Shown here one piece after another: positions 54,601-64,000 of a stretch of 64,000 nt of DNA. The stretch is taken from positions 1 through 64,000 of the forward strand of contig JASAND010015826.1 in NCBI GenBank assembly GCA_030248195.1, written 5' to 3'. The position numbers were made by a program, and so were the translations under genes. The notes below the pieces were generated by a model, which worked only from the letters and a program-made list of their open reading frames with translations, was not told where the DNA came from and did no database searches. This DNA is from Trissonchulus latispiculum (Eukaryota; Nematoda; Enoplea; Enoplida; Ironidae). Position 1 is the stretch's first letter. Each line of letters begins with the position of its first letter.

Positions 54601-55681
54601 TTGTGGATAACTGATTATTGCAGGCAACAGGTAGATGCTTCTAGGATTGTTGGCCTACTTAGCTTAGACCTAACCAAGGCATATGACTCTATTTGTCACA
54701 AACTCCTCATGGCAAAACTCAATGCAACAGCAGCCTACAACTTAATGGCGTGCTTTCTGAGTTCAAGAACTCAAACTGTAAAGAGCGGGGACGCACTATC
54801 AAGTGCGCAAACTATCCTAGTCGGAGTTCCCCAACGCTCCCTTTTATCACCACTATTATTCAATTTATTTTATGCCGACCTGATCTGGGAACATCCGGAA
54901 ATTATATCCTTGCGCTACGCTGATGACACTACCATTCTGGGAACAGGAACCACAGTACAAGAGTCGATAAACCTGTTAGTGGTTTCCTTTAAGACCGTTC
55001 AAGACTATCTAAGGAACAATTTTCTAAAACTAAATGTTCAAAAGACCCAGCTTGTATTCTACTAGAGGCGTACGAGTTAAAGAGATCTCCCTCGACAATC
55101 AGTCTATCCCCGTGGCACCTCATATTAAAGTCCTCGGTTGGAAGCTATCAGATGATCTGAAGACATCAAGCCAAGTTTCTACAATGATACAAAAAGGAGC
55201 TGCAGCACTAAGCCAAATTAGAGCACATCGACAATCCTTGCCTACAGCAGTGATGCTTAGACTATATAAAATATATGTGAGGCCACACTTTGAATATGCT
55301 TCAGCATTATTAGCTAGGTCGTCCCAGGCTGACAAAGACAAGCTGGAAAAGTTCCAAAGAGTAGCATTAAGACAGCTATTGCAGTTACCATGGAATGTGA
55401 ACCCTTTGATTCAAAGTAACGTGCAGTTACTGTCTACCCGACGGCTCAGACGATTTGCAAGCATTGGATATACCGTGATAACAACAGGACTGCCTACTAG
55501 ACTTTTCAAGTTCTATCAGCAGCCACCGCTAAATCATTGCTTAAGAAACGAAGGCAGAATACTTATACCATTTTGCAGGACTAATTTTATGAATAATTCC
55601 TTTTTCGTAACAAACACAAAGATCTGGAATAATGTGCCGGAGAAAATTAAAAAACAGGCAATCTACAGAACTATACAATAA
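54601..55681 (+). pseudogene. LINE (CR1/Jockey-like) reverse transcriptase, 5' truncated, one frameshift
   Basis: The frame 54601-55062 shows RIVGLLSLDLTKAYDSI (RT motif with the first catalytic Asp), VGVPQRSLLSPLLFNLFYAD and SLRYADDTTIL with the catalytic YADD. After a frameshift near 55040-55065 the second frame continues with IKVLGWKLSDDL, RLYKIYVRPHFEYASALLA, FQRVALRQL and, near the end, KIWNNVPEKIKKQ, all typical of the thumb and C-terminal region of CR1/Jockey-type ORF2. Endonuclease and ORF1 are absent, as expected for 5' truncation. GVPQ-R-S replaces the usual Gly-Ser. The 3' tail is (ATT)n. Confidence 0.88.
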
Positions 55682-55783
55682 TATGTAGAACTCTCCTGCA
55701 ATGTTAATTTATAATCTTTGACCTTACCTTTTACTGTCGAAATATGCAAACGAGTGTGCCACTCATATATTTTCGACATTAAA

Positions 55784-55850
<67 letters not shown>
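55682..55850 (+). repeat. LINE 3' UTR and (ATT)n tail
   Basis: About 105 bases of UTR follow the RT stop, ending GACATTAAAC and then about 21 ATT units. Microsatellite-like 3' tails are usual for CR1/L2-type LINEs, unlike the poly-A of L1. Confidence 0.7.
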
Positions 55851-56942
55851 TTCTTACATAACTGCTAAATATAGACTAAAAATTTTCTAACATCGATTTT
55901 TCAAAACTGCGGAACCAGGCGAATTTCTTTTTACGCTATCATACAGAGGACATATGGGCCGAGGGACGTTTTTTTGGGTTTCGCTCAGTGTCACTTAACC
56001 GTTGAGAAAATTAGCAAAATGCACGGAGACACTAAATTTTTAAACTTTGCACAAAATTTTCTCGAAACTGGGAACGTGTTAGCCAAAACCAAGAAAAAAT
56101 ACCTCCGCAATAGTACGAATTTCCATTTTGCCGAAAAACTCCGGAATCTGTCGAGTCGTTTTTGAGAAAAGTATGTTCAAAACAAAATAACCGCAGTTTT
56201 GCCAAAATGGTTTTCCGGCCTTATCTCTAGCTGAAAGCAATAAAGTCCGGCTAGTACGGATTCATAAAATGTGCATTTGGACGCTGTATCGATTGAGTAT
56301 AAATGGAATAAAATTGTTCGCAAGGTTTGGCAGTAATTTTGAAAAAACTGATTTCCTCGAAAATGGCCACTTTTTGACCTCAAAATGGTTTTTTGTTTAT
56401 ACTGACTTAACCACTGGAGATAGCTCAAAGGTTGTGAAAGCAAAAATGTTCATTTTTGTGTCCTCTTTCCAGCCATGACAACCAACCCGGTGTCTGGTCC
56501 ACCTACTAGAAGGCTAAGACCAAAAACCAAAACTTTCTTATCTTTTGGCCTACAAATCCGGGACTGGACCCAGAATGTTAAAGAGCACAGAAATAGGTTA
56601 TTTTGCAAGTTTTAGCTATTTACATAAAGGATTAAAGCCGTATGAGAATCAAAACTACCCGAAAGGAAACCAGCACCTTAAGCAAAATGGTTCGTGTAGC
56701 CTCTATATCGCTAAATATAAGCTAAATAGACCTTCATCAGTTAATCGGCTTAAACTGAGTCGTAATGATGACACTTAATGGTCGTTAGATATCTTAATGT
56801 CTTTCTAAAACCCTTAGCAAGAAAAGTCAATTTATTAAGCAGTTATCTAAACACTTTGCTAACACAATTTCTCACTTTTGTACGGTATCAAATTTCTTGA
56901 GCTCATCTGTTTGCTTATTTCCTAGTGAAAAAGCCTACGTAA

Positions 56943-58199
56943 TTAAGGGGGGGTCCATCATGAAACACTTTTAGGCGACGGATTTCGCTCGTTTTCACAC
57001 ATAAGTTAGCCACATATGTCGTGCATATCAAGTTTAAATTTTGAGTTGTTTTGTTCAGTTCTCCGTAAGTTACGAGCCATCAACTGTGTGCAATTTGAAT
57101 ATGAGCGCGAGCACAAGTGTGCTGCAGCCAGTTGAGGCAAATTTTCGCAAATCAACTCTATGTTTTTAGCTTATTTTGTTATATACCTTTAAAAACTATT
57201 AAGAAAAGCGTTTTCGTACAGTTTCCAGCCGGATGGGCTTGATCAGAAGCTTCTATAAAGAATTTCTCGGAAAAACAAGGCCCTTGTTCCTCCTGATGTA
57301 ATGAAACATTTAACAGCGGTTAACTTAAAATAGAAGCATTTCCGGCCCATAGTTCTATGAGAAGAATTCATCCGTGCAATGTGAGCTTTCGATTGATGTA
57401 TAATATGCCATATTTTGAAAAATTTTAAAAATCGCTGTTTTGTGAAATTCGGGGTTCGAGGGTCCCGTTTGGCACGCTGAGAAGTACTGAACGCAGCTAT
57501 CAGCATAATTCATGCTGCAAATAGATCCGAAGACATGAATACACAAGTTGGAATAGAAAATAAGCAATTTAGGACCATACTGTTGTCGGAATTTAGCCAA
57601 GTATTCGAAAAAAAACCGAAATTTTAAAAATTTTGCTAAAAATGCCCATTTTTGCGCCAAAGAGATCTCGAAACTGAAAAAAACATACAATAAAACCATT
57701 GGTATCAGTGGAACTGCCAATTCAAGTACTACGGAACCCTGGAGTTAGAATTTTTATTTAGGCCTCTGAATTAGAGTAATTTGCAATACTTTCCGAAGAC
57801 CCCACTTTTCAGCTGCAAAAACGTTGAATTTTGACGATTTTCCAATGTTTTCGATAAATAAAAATTTTTTTAAAAATTTTAAGGGCCTAAATCAAACTTC
57901 TACTTCTAGCGTACCGCAGTTTATGATTATAGCTACATTATAAATATAAAATTATGTAGGATTACAACTGTTTGTCGAGAGATCTTTTTGGCGCAAGAAT
58001 AAAATCACCACTTTTTCTGTTTCCTATGTTTAACACATGCGGACCTCGACTTTGAGGTGAAATAACTCAAGAACCGTAAGAGATACGAGTTTAATTTGAA
58101 AACTCGTTAAAATATCCCACTCAAAGATCATTATATGTGAAAATGAGCGAAATCGGAGATGGTCGAAAAATTGACCAAAAATGGACCCCCCCCCCTTAA
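56943..58199. mobile_element. TTAA-flanked MITE with G-run termini
   Basis: TTAAGGGGGGGTCCAT at 56943 and ATGGACCCCCCCCCCTTAA ending at 58199 are inverted repeats bounded by TTAA. 1257 bases, no coding recognised. Same end architecture as 27765-29172, with a different subterminal sequence. Confidence 0.75.
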
Positions 58200-60240
58200 G
58201 CTGTTTACAGTTTCTCGCTGCGGTTCAGGCAAATGTTAGAACTCCCTGGTCATGATAAGCTAATCTTATGGATCGTGTGGTGTGACAAAACAGTGAGCTT
58301 TAATAACAATTCTACACCTCCACTTAATAATTGTCAGAACTAAAAACTATGAACCAGGATTACAAGTTTCACAACAAAATACACTTTATAAAGGTAAATT
58401 AGTCCGGATGAACTGAGGTAGGGAAGGGAGTGCTGGATGGGGGGGTGACGGATGCGCACACACATAGTAACAACACCTCAGATAACTAACACAAACACCC
58501 AACAGTGACATAAAATTACTGACTAACTATAGAACTAACTTCCAAACGTCAATGAAAACATAAAAAAATTAGGACCTAGGTCCGTGTACAAGAAAAGTAA
58601 CTCATTAGCGTGTAGATTTTATCAAATCCGTCCGCCGCAAATTGAAAGGTACCATCACAGACCCAACATTCACTTTTATACAAAACAGTTAATTCCACTT
58701 TCGAAGTAGCAGGCAACTACATTGAACTGCATTTTAAAACAAAGGGCATCTTTCACCGTGATTCGGGTCTCCGACCGGAGCCTTTTCTTCTCGGATGGTT
58801 AACCGAAGATTGGGTGGAATGTCCAAAGGGTCAGGAACGGGAACTACAAAATGTTCAGCATATGCTTATGGAGAGCTCTTTTGACGGAATGGTAGGCTGG
58901 GTCTGCTGCTTGCACTGGGAGCTGATCGTCTGTCTGGGGAAAGCATCCGGAATTTCGGCTACAGCATCCAGGTAAACTACTTTTGGTCGTTTATTTCCGC
59001 GGCGAGCTTCCTGACGCAGACTTATGTCGATCTGAAGGGCTGTGATATCTCAATCAGGCTAAGGTATACAGTCCGGATGATCACCGTCATCGGCAACACC
59101 TACCACTGTTCCTTAACGAATCGACACAGGGCGTGAGATAGTTCCCCGATCTGACAACAACACCGATAAATATAATAGGAAACATTCTCTCTAGAGCAAA
59201 GAATTTTCTGGCTGAGCAGTAGATTTAAGAGACGAAAAATTGACTTTTCAAAAAAAACGAAAATGTTTGTTTTGCAGTCTTCTTTCCAGCCAGAAAAACC
59301 AACCAACCCGGTGTCACGACTGCATATTGAGAGTATGGAGGCAAAACCGAAAATTTCTCATCTTTTGATGTAAAAATTCTACGATTAGTCTCAGACTGAT
59401 GAGCAGCAGAGTATATAACAGTTTTGAAAGTTTCCCTTGTTTTCCTAAAAAAATGAAGATGGTAGTGTTTAGTGATACCACCACTTCCCGGAATTCTTAT
59501 AAAAAGTTATATTAAGAACTAAAGTGGAATTGAACCCTTGCTGTTTGAAATTTGAATTCACTATCATTATTTTTTCAAAGTATTCCATAAATGTTAATTA
59601 GAATAATTGAAATTTTTCCAAATCCAATTATACATGCTGAGCAGTTTAAGACTATATCAAATTTCATATTGCAACCAAAAATCACGAGAAAAATTATCAC
59701 ATGATTTTAAGGACTTTAGCTTTCAAAGGTCGATAACACTTGGAACTTTGAACTTAAAACCCTGTTATCAGAATAGTTTTAGTTTAATAAACAGGAAAGA
59801 AGTGGGCGGTTGAATAACTTAAATACCGAGAAAAGCTGAGATTCAGTACTACATCAGTACGACGTACATCTACACTTGTACAAAGACACAGAAGACGATT
59901 GTTATTTCGGTAAGCATAATTCATTCATAAGTTGATCTAGACTAGAGTCTAAAATAAATACCGTTGCTTTATTTCCTTACTTTCGTTGATTCATCCATTC
60001 TTCCAAAATTTCAAAACATTTCCAAAACTTTGATGCTTTTTCTTTCAAACGTGAACGTCGTCTGATTTTTGGTGTTTAGTAGATATAATTTGATCAAATT
60101 TTTAACACGACTGTAGAGTGTTACTATAATGTTTCGAGATTATAACACCGGGTGGTACGTTGTTTTTTTCAGTAATAACTAATGAAAATTTATAAAGAAA
60201 GTAGTGATGTTGCAGACATTGAAACTGAAACTAGGTTTCA
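58200..60240. other. Spacer with a weak minus-strand coding trace
   Basis: At about 59010-58740 on the minus strand the frames VYLDAVAEIPDAFPRQTISS and VVPVPDPLDIPPNLRLTIRE are protein-like but frame-shifted and unrecognised. Nothing else was found. Confidence 0.3.
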
Positions 60241-62097
60241 GTGTTCAGGTTTAAGTTATAGTAAACCCCACACATTGCGTTATTGTTATTGTTCACACTG
60301 CGCAATTTTCAAGGTTTATGGTTTAAGGGTGAACTAGTTGTTTGTATTGAAGCGTTCATACTGGACAGTTTAAGGTTTTAGATTTAAGGTTTAAGGTTTA
60401 AGAAAGCAGAGTTAAAAATATTTTAACTATGTGTATAGCTTTCTACGTGTTCCTTATTGACTTGAAGGAATATTAAGTTTAAGGAATATTTTTATCACAA
60501 TGCTTATGGCAATATTTTATGTAAACATAGAACTAAAAAAGTAGCGGTGACTACGTTCCAGTCGCCCTACTTTCACTAAACCTAAATAAATCCAGTCATT
60601 TCTTTATCCTTTTACCTTATTTGTTACCCTACTTTTCCTAAATCTGATGTTAATATTTACTGTCATCTTTCATTGTTTACATCGCATAACATATCAACAG
60701 CATAGTCTTTTTAGCACAACATGACCTGATCTTATTTACAAGTCAGCTTCACTATTTATCTCACATGACATCAAGAACCTTATCTTCTTTAGCACAGCAT
60801 GACTTTGTCGCATTAAATTTTGAACAAATGTTGCTTTTGTAATCTTTATCAACTTACGATTCATTTTTGCTTGTATGCATTAAATTGTGAATAAATGGTT
60901 GTTTTTACATTTTTTATCAATCATGCGATTCAATGTTTTCCAACCCACCACATTTTATCAACATGCAGTTCAGTCAGATTTAACTTTCCACATGTTCAAC
61001 TGTACTGTAAATATCTGGAATACTTATCGTTCAACCCACAAACATTTAAAACTTTTAATCGTTTTATAATTTTATTACTGTTTTTCTAACCGTCTCCGAC
61101 AAAACCTTCATATTTTGCATCAGCTCATCAAGTAGATGAAAAATGACAAAACTTACTACTGTAATTGAGCGCTTCTGCAAGTTGAGAATTAAAAGTTTTC
61201 AACTCGTTTAACTTTAACTTTACGGACTAGTTAAATAAATTGCTTATCTATTTTTTTAAGCAGAACACGACAACGGACTGAGTTTAGTTCCAAATCTATT
61301 AATATGTGAAAAGCCTGTTATAGCGTAAAGTTCTTGAAGATTTTATTTAAGGTTTTTATATGCTGTGAAATTTTGAAACTGAGAACGAAGATGACCAGAA
61401 GAAATGAAAAACCTGATGATACCTCTTTTTAAAGCCCACAGGGTCGGGTGGGAAAATGAAACAGATTTTGTAAATATAAAAGCGTGTATTTGCAAACTGC
61501 TAAAAATGCTCAGCACACTCAGTAAAAATGCTTCTGAACTTCAAAATTGTATCACATTTGGTAGAGAGATAGCTTTGAGCTAGGTTGGCGGTGAGTTACG
61601 GTGGAACCATGACTTGCCGATTTACTTGCAGACAAATTTATTTTCTCACTTTTTTTTCTCACATTTTGAAGATCAGCTTTCGATGAGATTATTTTTGAAA
61701 ATTTTTGTTTTTATGTTTTGACATCTAACATCGTCTATCACATCTAACTGGATCACACGGTCAAAAATAACTAGGTTCCATCGAAGTTTCAGGGGTTATG
61801 ATTAATTTTTCGCTTTTAATTAATCTAGACTACATTGAAATGACATTATAGCAGCTTGAGCTTGTCTCGCTGGGGTGTGTGTGTGTCTTGGCAGGGCTGT
61901 ATGCCTTAAAAACATGTCACTACAGTTTGGGTTCGAATTCAAACTATGCTTGGTTCGATTGTGTCTGAGTTGGTATATTGTACTGAACTGTAATAAATCT
62001 ATTTCAATAAATTCTGCTGTATGTTTTTGGCACTCAAAAAACAGGTACATCAGTAAACAGCTTGCAATTAATACTCAAATAAAGTGTTTGCTTTTAG
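60241..62097. other. AT-rich spacer
   Basis: (GGTTTAA)-type repeats at 60305-60405 (AAGGTTTAAGGTTTAAG) and no convincing exon. The frames at 60887-61089 and 61875-62097 lack support. Confidence 0.35.
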
Positions 62098-62249
62098 GGA
62101 AACTCTCGACAGAAAATCATAAGTTCATTATATCAATGCTGAAGACGTATCTGACGGCAATTGAGTTTGGCTTAGCAGAGCTTCAAAACAGAGACACCAA
62201 AACAAAATCTGCCGGTTTCTGCCATGTATTCTATACGACGAGCTCGTGA
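62098..62249 (+). CDS. Candidate terminal exon
   Basis: The acceptor TGTTTGCTTTTAG ends at 62097; phase 1. Reads KLSTENHKFIISMLKTYLTA, then FGLAELQNRDTKTKSAG, to a TGA at 62247-62249. Helical and soluble, no membrane segment. Good acceptor but no identified partner. The minus strand also has an open frame across this region. Confidence 0.35.
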
Positions 62250-62479
62250 ATCGTAGGTTCTCGTAACTTTCCGCATCAAATTCTGAACATAAAAGTTTTA
62301 AACTTAAAGAAGTAAGCAATGGAAAAAATTCATTGCATTTCTTGAAAGTCCATGAAAACATAGTTTTATTTTTTATAATTTAAAGACTGTGTGCTTTGAA
62401 AGCATATCGACAGTTTTTGGTAATTGTTTCTTACATGCCTGAATTTACATTACTTTTGCTTTCTTCGAATTTATTTCAG

Positions 62480-62574
62480 GGGCTGAACACTACAGAATGT
62501 TGAATGATACATGTCGTTGTGATTCTACTCAGAACTTTGCCTTCAAAATAAAAATTTCTAAACTGAAAGGTTAA
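62480..62574 (+). CDS. Candidate terminal tail exon, same size and phase as 53244
   Basis: The acceptor GAATTTATTTCAG ends at 62479; phase 1; 30 codons then TAA at 62572-62574. Reads AEHYRMLNDTCRCDSTQNFA, then FKIKISKLKG. The size, phase and a Tyr near the start parallel the 53244 exon, but residue identity is low, so homology is not established. Confidence 0.4.
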
Positions 62575-62872
62575 TTCTACTTTAATGAGAAACTTTAATT
62601 GCAGATTGGTAATAAACTATTAAATAATGCTTAGTGCTTAAGCCTTTTGAAACTGATCACCCTGGTGCAGGTTCTCAAGCTTTAGAGCAACTATTCATAG
62701 CTCTAACTATATAGAAGTCTGGCACCAACACCACAGCACAAAGTCGAATTGAGGTTTACATTTTGCACAAGCAACTCCAAAAACGTTTTGAACATTGTTT
62801 TTAAAACATGAGTATAAATCATGGCAAGGCTGAATTTCAAATGTTATTGGTTCTATTTGTGCACCATTTTAG

Positions 62873-62944
62873 CTGCACTTCGAGCATGTCCATACGATTC
62901 AACCGATGAAGACGATGACGAAGAAAACCAGTCCGCGGATAATG
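62873..62944 (+). CDS. Acidic tail exon, homologous to 44518-44607
   Basis: The acceptor TGTGCACCATTTTAG ends at 62872 and the donor GTAGTT begins at 62945. 72 bases, symmetric phase 1. Reads ALRACPYDSTDEDDDEENQS, then ADN. It shares the (A/V)L(R/K)A-x-P-(Y/F)DS start and acidic body with 44518, and the same phases. It joins in phase to 63541. It lies about 18 kb from its homologue, so the two belong to separate members of a gene family. Confidence 0.6.
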
Positions 62945-63540
62945 GTAGTTACTTTTCTAAATGAATCATAGAACGGTTTCATATGCTTTGTATATTTATA
63001 TATTCATATATTTCCTAGAACATATTTCAAATCAGAACTGAACTCAACATCTATAAAAAGGTTTAACTAATGACTAATAACTAATGACACATGGATGATC
63101 AGATCCCCCAATGAATCCATGGAGTTTCCGTTTCAGACTGGCATAGTGTTTAACAGATGTCTCAGCTGAATTTGCTAGGTTTTACCTGACCCCTGTTGCA
63201 TCACATTCCGACATTTTTGAGAGTTGTTGATGTTACGATTCTTTCAAAAATCATTTAAAGTGGACTGCACCAATCAAGTTTAAGAATAGAAGCAGAATAG
63301 CTGAAGGTTTACCTGCTGCATTTCCAATCAAAAATCGGACTAAGCTTTCTGCTATTCTGTAGCTATTCTTAAACCGTTTGGCACAGTCCAGGATTAATTG
63401 TTGCTATTTGTTGCTGTACAAATGACAATGATACGCCAAGCACCGAGCGAGAAACTTTCATCGCGATTTCATCAAGTTCCTTCCGACTGTTATTTACTTC
63501 AAACTTTAACGCGGCCTAACTTTCCCATACTGCTTTGCAG

Positions 63541-63614
63541 AGACTTGGTGCAAGAAGATAAAATGTTCAGGACATCGAGAGCTTCAGTTTGATATAAAAT
63601 TTGGCTATATTTAA
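63541..63614 (+). CDS. Terminal exon following the acidic exon
   Basis: Acceptor ACTGCTTTGCAG ends at 63540. Phase 1 agrees with the 62873 exon. Reads ETWCKKIKCSGHRELQFDIK, then FGYI and TAA at 63612-63614. Basic and Cys-containing, plausible as the end of a cytoplasmic tail. An overlapping frame through 63398-63592 is also open, so confidence is moderate. Confidence 0.35.
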
Positions 63615-64000
63615 AAAAAAATTTGGAAATTTGCCAGTTTTTTACTATAGGCCTTCGACATCGCACTGAGGCATGCGTCCACAGTTAAACACCAGCAAAG
63701 GAAGTGAAATTTAGCACACATCTTCCTTTCATTTGTATAAATTGGCACACCGAATTTTGTTGGGATAGCTCGGCGTTCACCCGACTTATGGACCATTATA
63801 TTCAAAAATTTGAGAAAAATGGTGTATTTTTAGGCAAAACGCCAACACGGTGACCAAAAGTGTGATCTACTCTCAAGCAGCAGCAGGGATTGTGCGTATG
63901 CAAATTGAAGCTCTATTTATGTACTGTGTTAATATCTATACGCGAAATCTGTGCAGTGAATGGTTAGTTCAGGACATGACGAAACATTTCTTCGGTGGTA
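63615..64000. other. Window end, nothing recognised
   Basis: No exon or repeat end seen in the last 386 bases. Confidence 0.3.

Larger units (their letters stand above)
54415..56681. mobile_element. Possible TTAA-flanked element carrying a LINE insertion
   Basis: The left end TTAAGGTGGTAGT (54415) and right end ACCAGCACCTTAA (56669-56681) are imperfect inverted repeats (7 of 9 after TTAA). The LINE at 54601-55850 lies inside. The pairing is tentative, because the right end is closer in sequence to the end at 48954. Confidence 0.35.

Noticed and set aside
57243..57720. Two long minus-strand frames
   Set aside because: Inside the TTAA-flanked MITE 56943-58199; not conserved or recognisable.
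62128..62361. Minus-strand frame with a SYENL tail-like motif
   Set aside because: Competes with a plus-strand exon that has a better acceptor and phase; no splice support on the minus strand.

Overview
This window is animal (metazoan) nuclear DNA. It is AT-rich and has small coding exons separated by GT...AG introns, many of them in phase 1. It carries animal-type transposable elements: Polinton/Maverick, Ty3/gypsy, a LINE, hAT MITEs and TTAA-flanked piggyBac-like elements, plus long triplet microsatellites. There are no bacterial operons, rRNA or recognisable tRNA genes. The species cannot be named; an invertebrate with an expanded mobile-element load fits. Frameshifts and in-frame stops are common. 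In transposon relics they look like decay, but from one sequence some could be assembly indels.

Layout: 0-5 kb holds a Ser/Thr-rich stalk, a membrane exon and two copies of an unrecognised repeated gene family (R1). 5-6.5 kb has a zinc-finger fragment. 7.7-9.2 kb contains exons resembling a degenerate protein kinase. 9.7-17 kb is a broken Polinton/Maverick with integrase, two small virion-type ORFs and, on the minus strand, a family-B DNA polymerase. 17.5-23 kb is duplicated repeat blocks and a second polymerase relic (polB copy 3). 23-24.3 kb is an LTR-element gag. 25.4-29.7 kb is a three-level nest of inverted-repeat elements. 30-33.5 kb has a stalk/membrane exon pair, a further polymerase relic (polB copy 2) cut by a duplicated insert, a fold-back MITE and a receptor-like minus-strand exon. 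34.5-35.2 kb holds ectodomain and stalk exons. 35.5-36.6 kb holds a second gag. 38.6-39.6 and 47.7-48.6 kb are hAT-type MITEs with target-site duplications. 40.6-41.3 kb is the best host gene model (membrane exon plus two tail exons with matching splice phases). 44.5-45.5 kb has an acidic tail exon and a gypsy reverse transcriptase relic. 51.2-53.3 kb holds another stalk/tail gene broken by an R1 insertion. 54.4-58.2 kb has a LINE and TTAA elements. 62-63.6 kb has more tail-type exons, one homologous to the exon at 44.5 kb.

The recurring host theme is pieces of single-pass membrane proteins: Thr/Ser-rich stalks often built from ACA/ACT/AAC triplets, short membrane exons and short cytoplasmic tails joined by symmetric or phase-1 introns. 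This looks like a dispersed, transposon-riddled family of receptor-like genes. Ligands and function cannot be told from the sequence.
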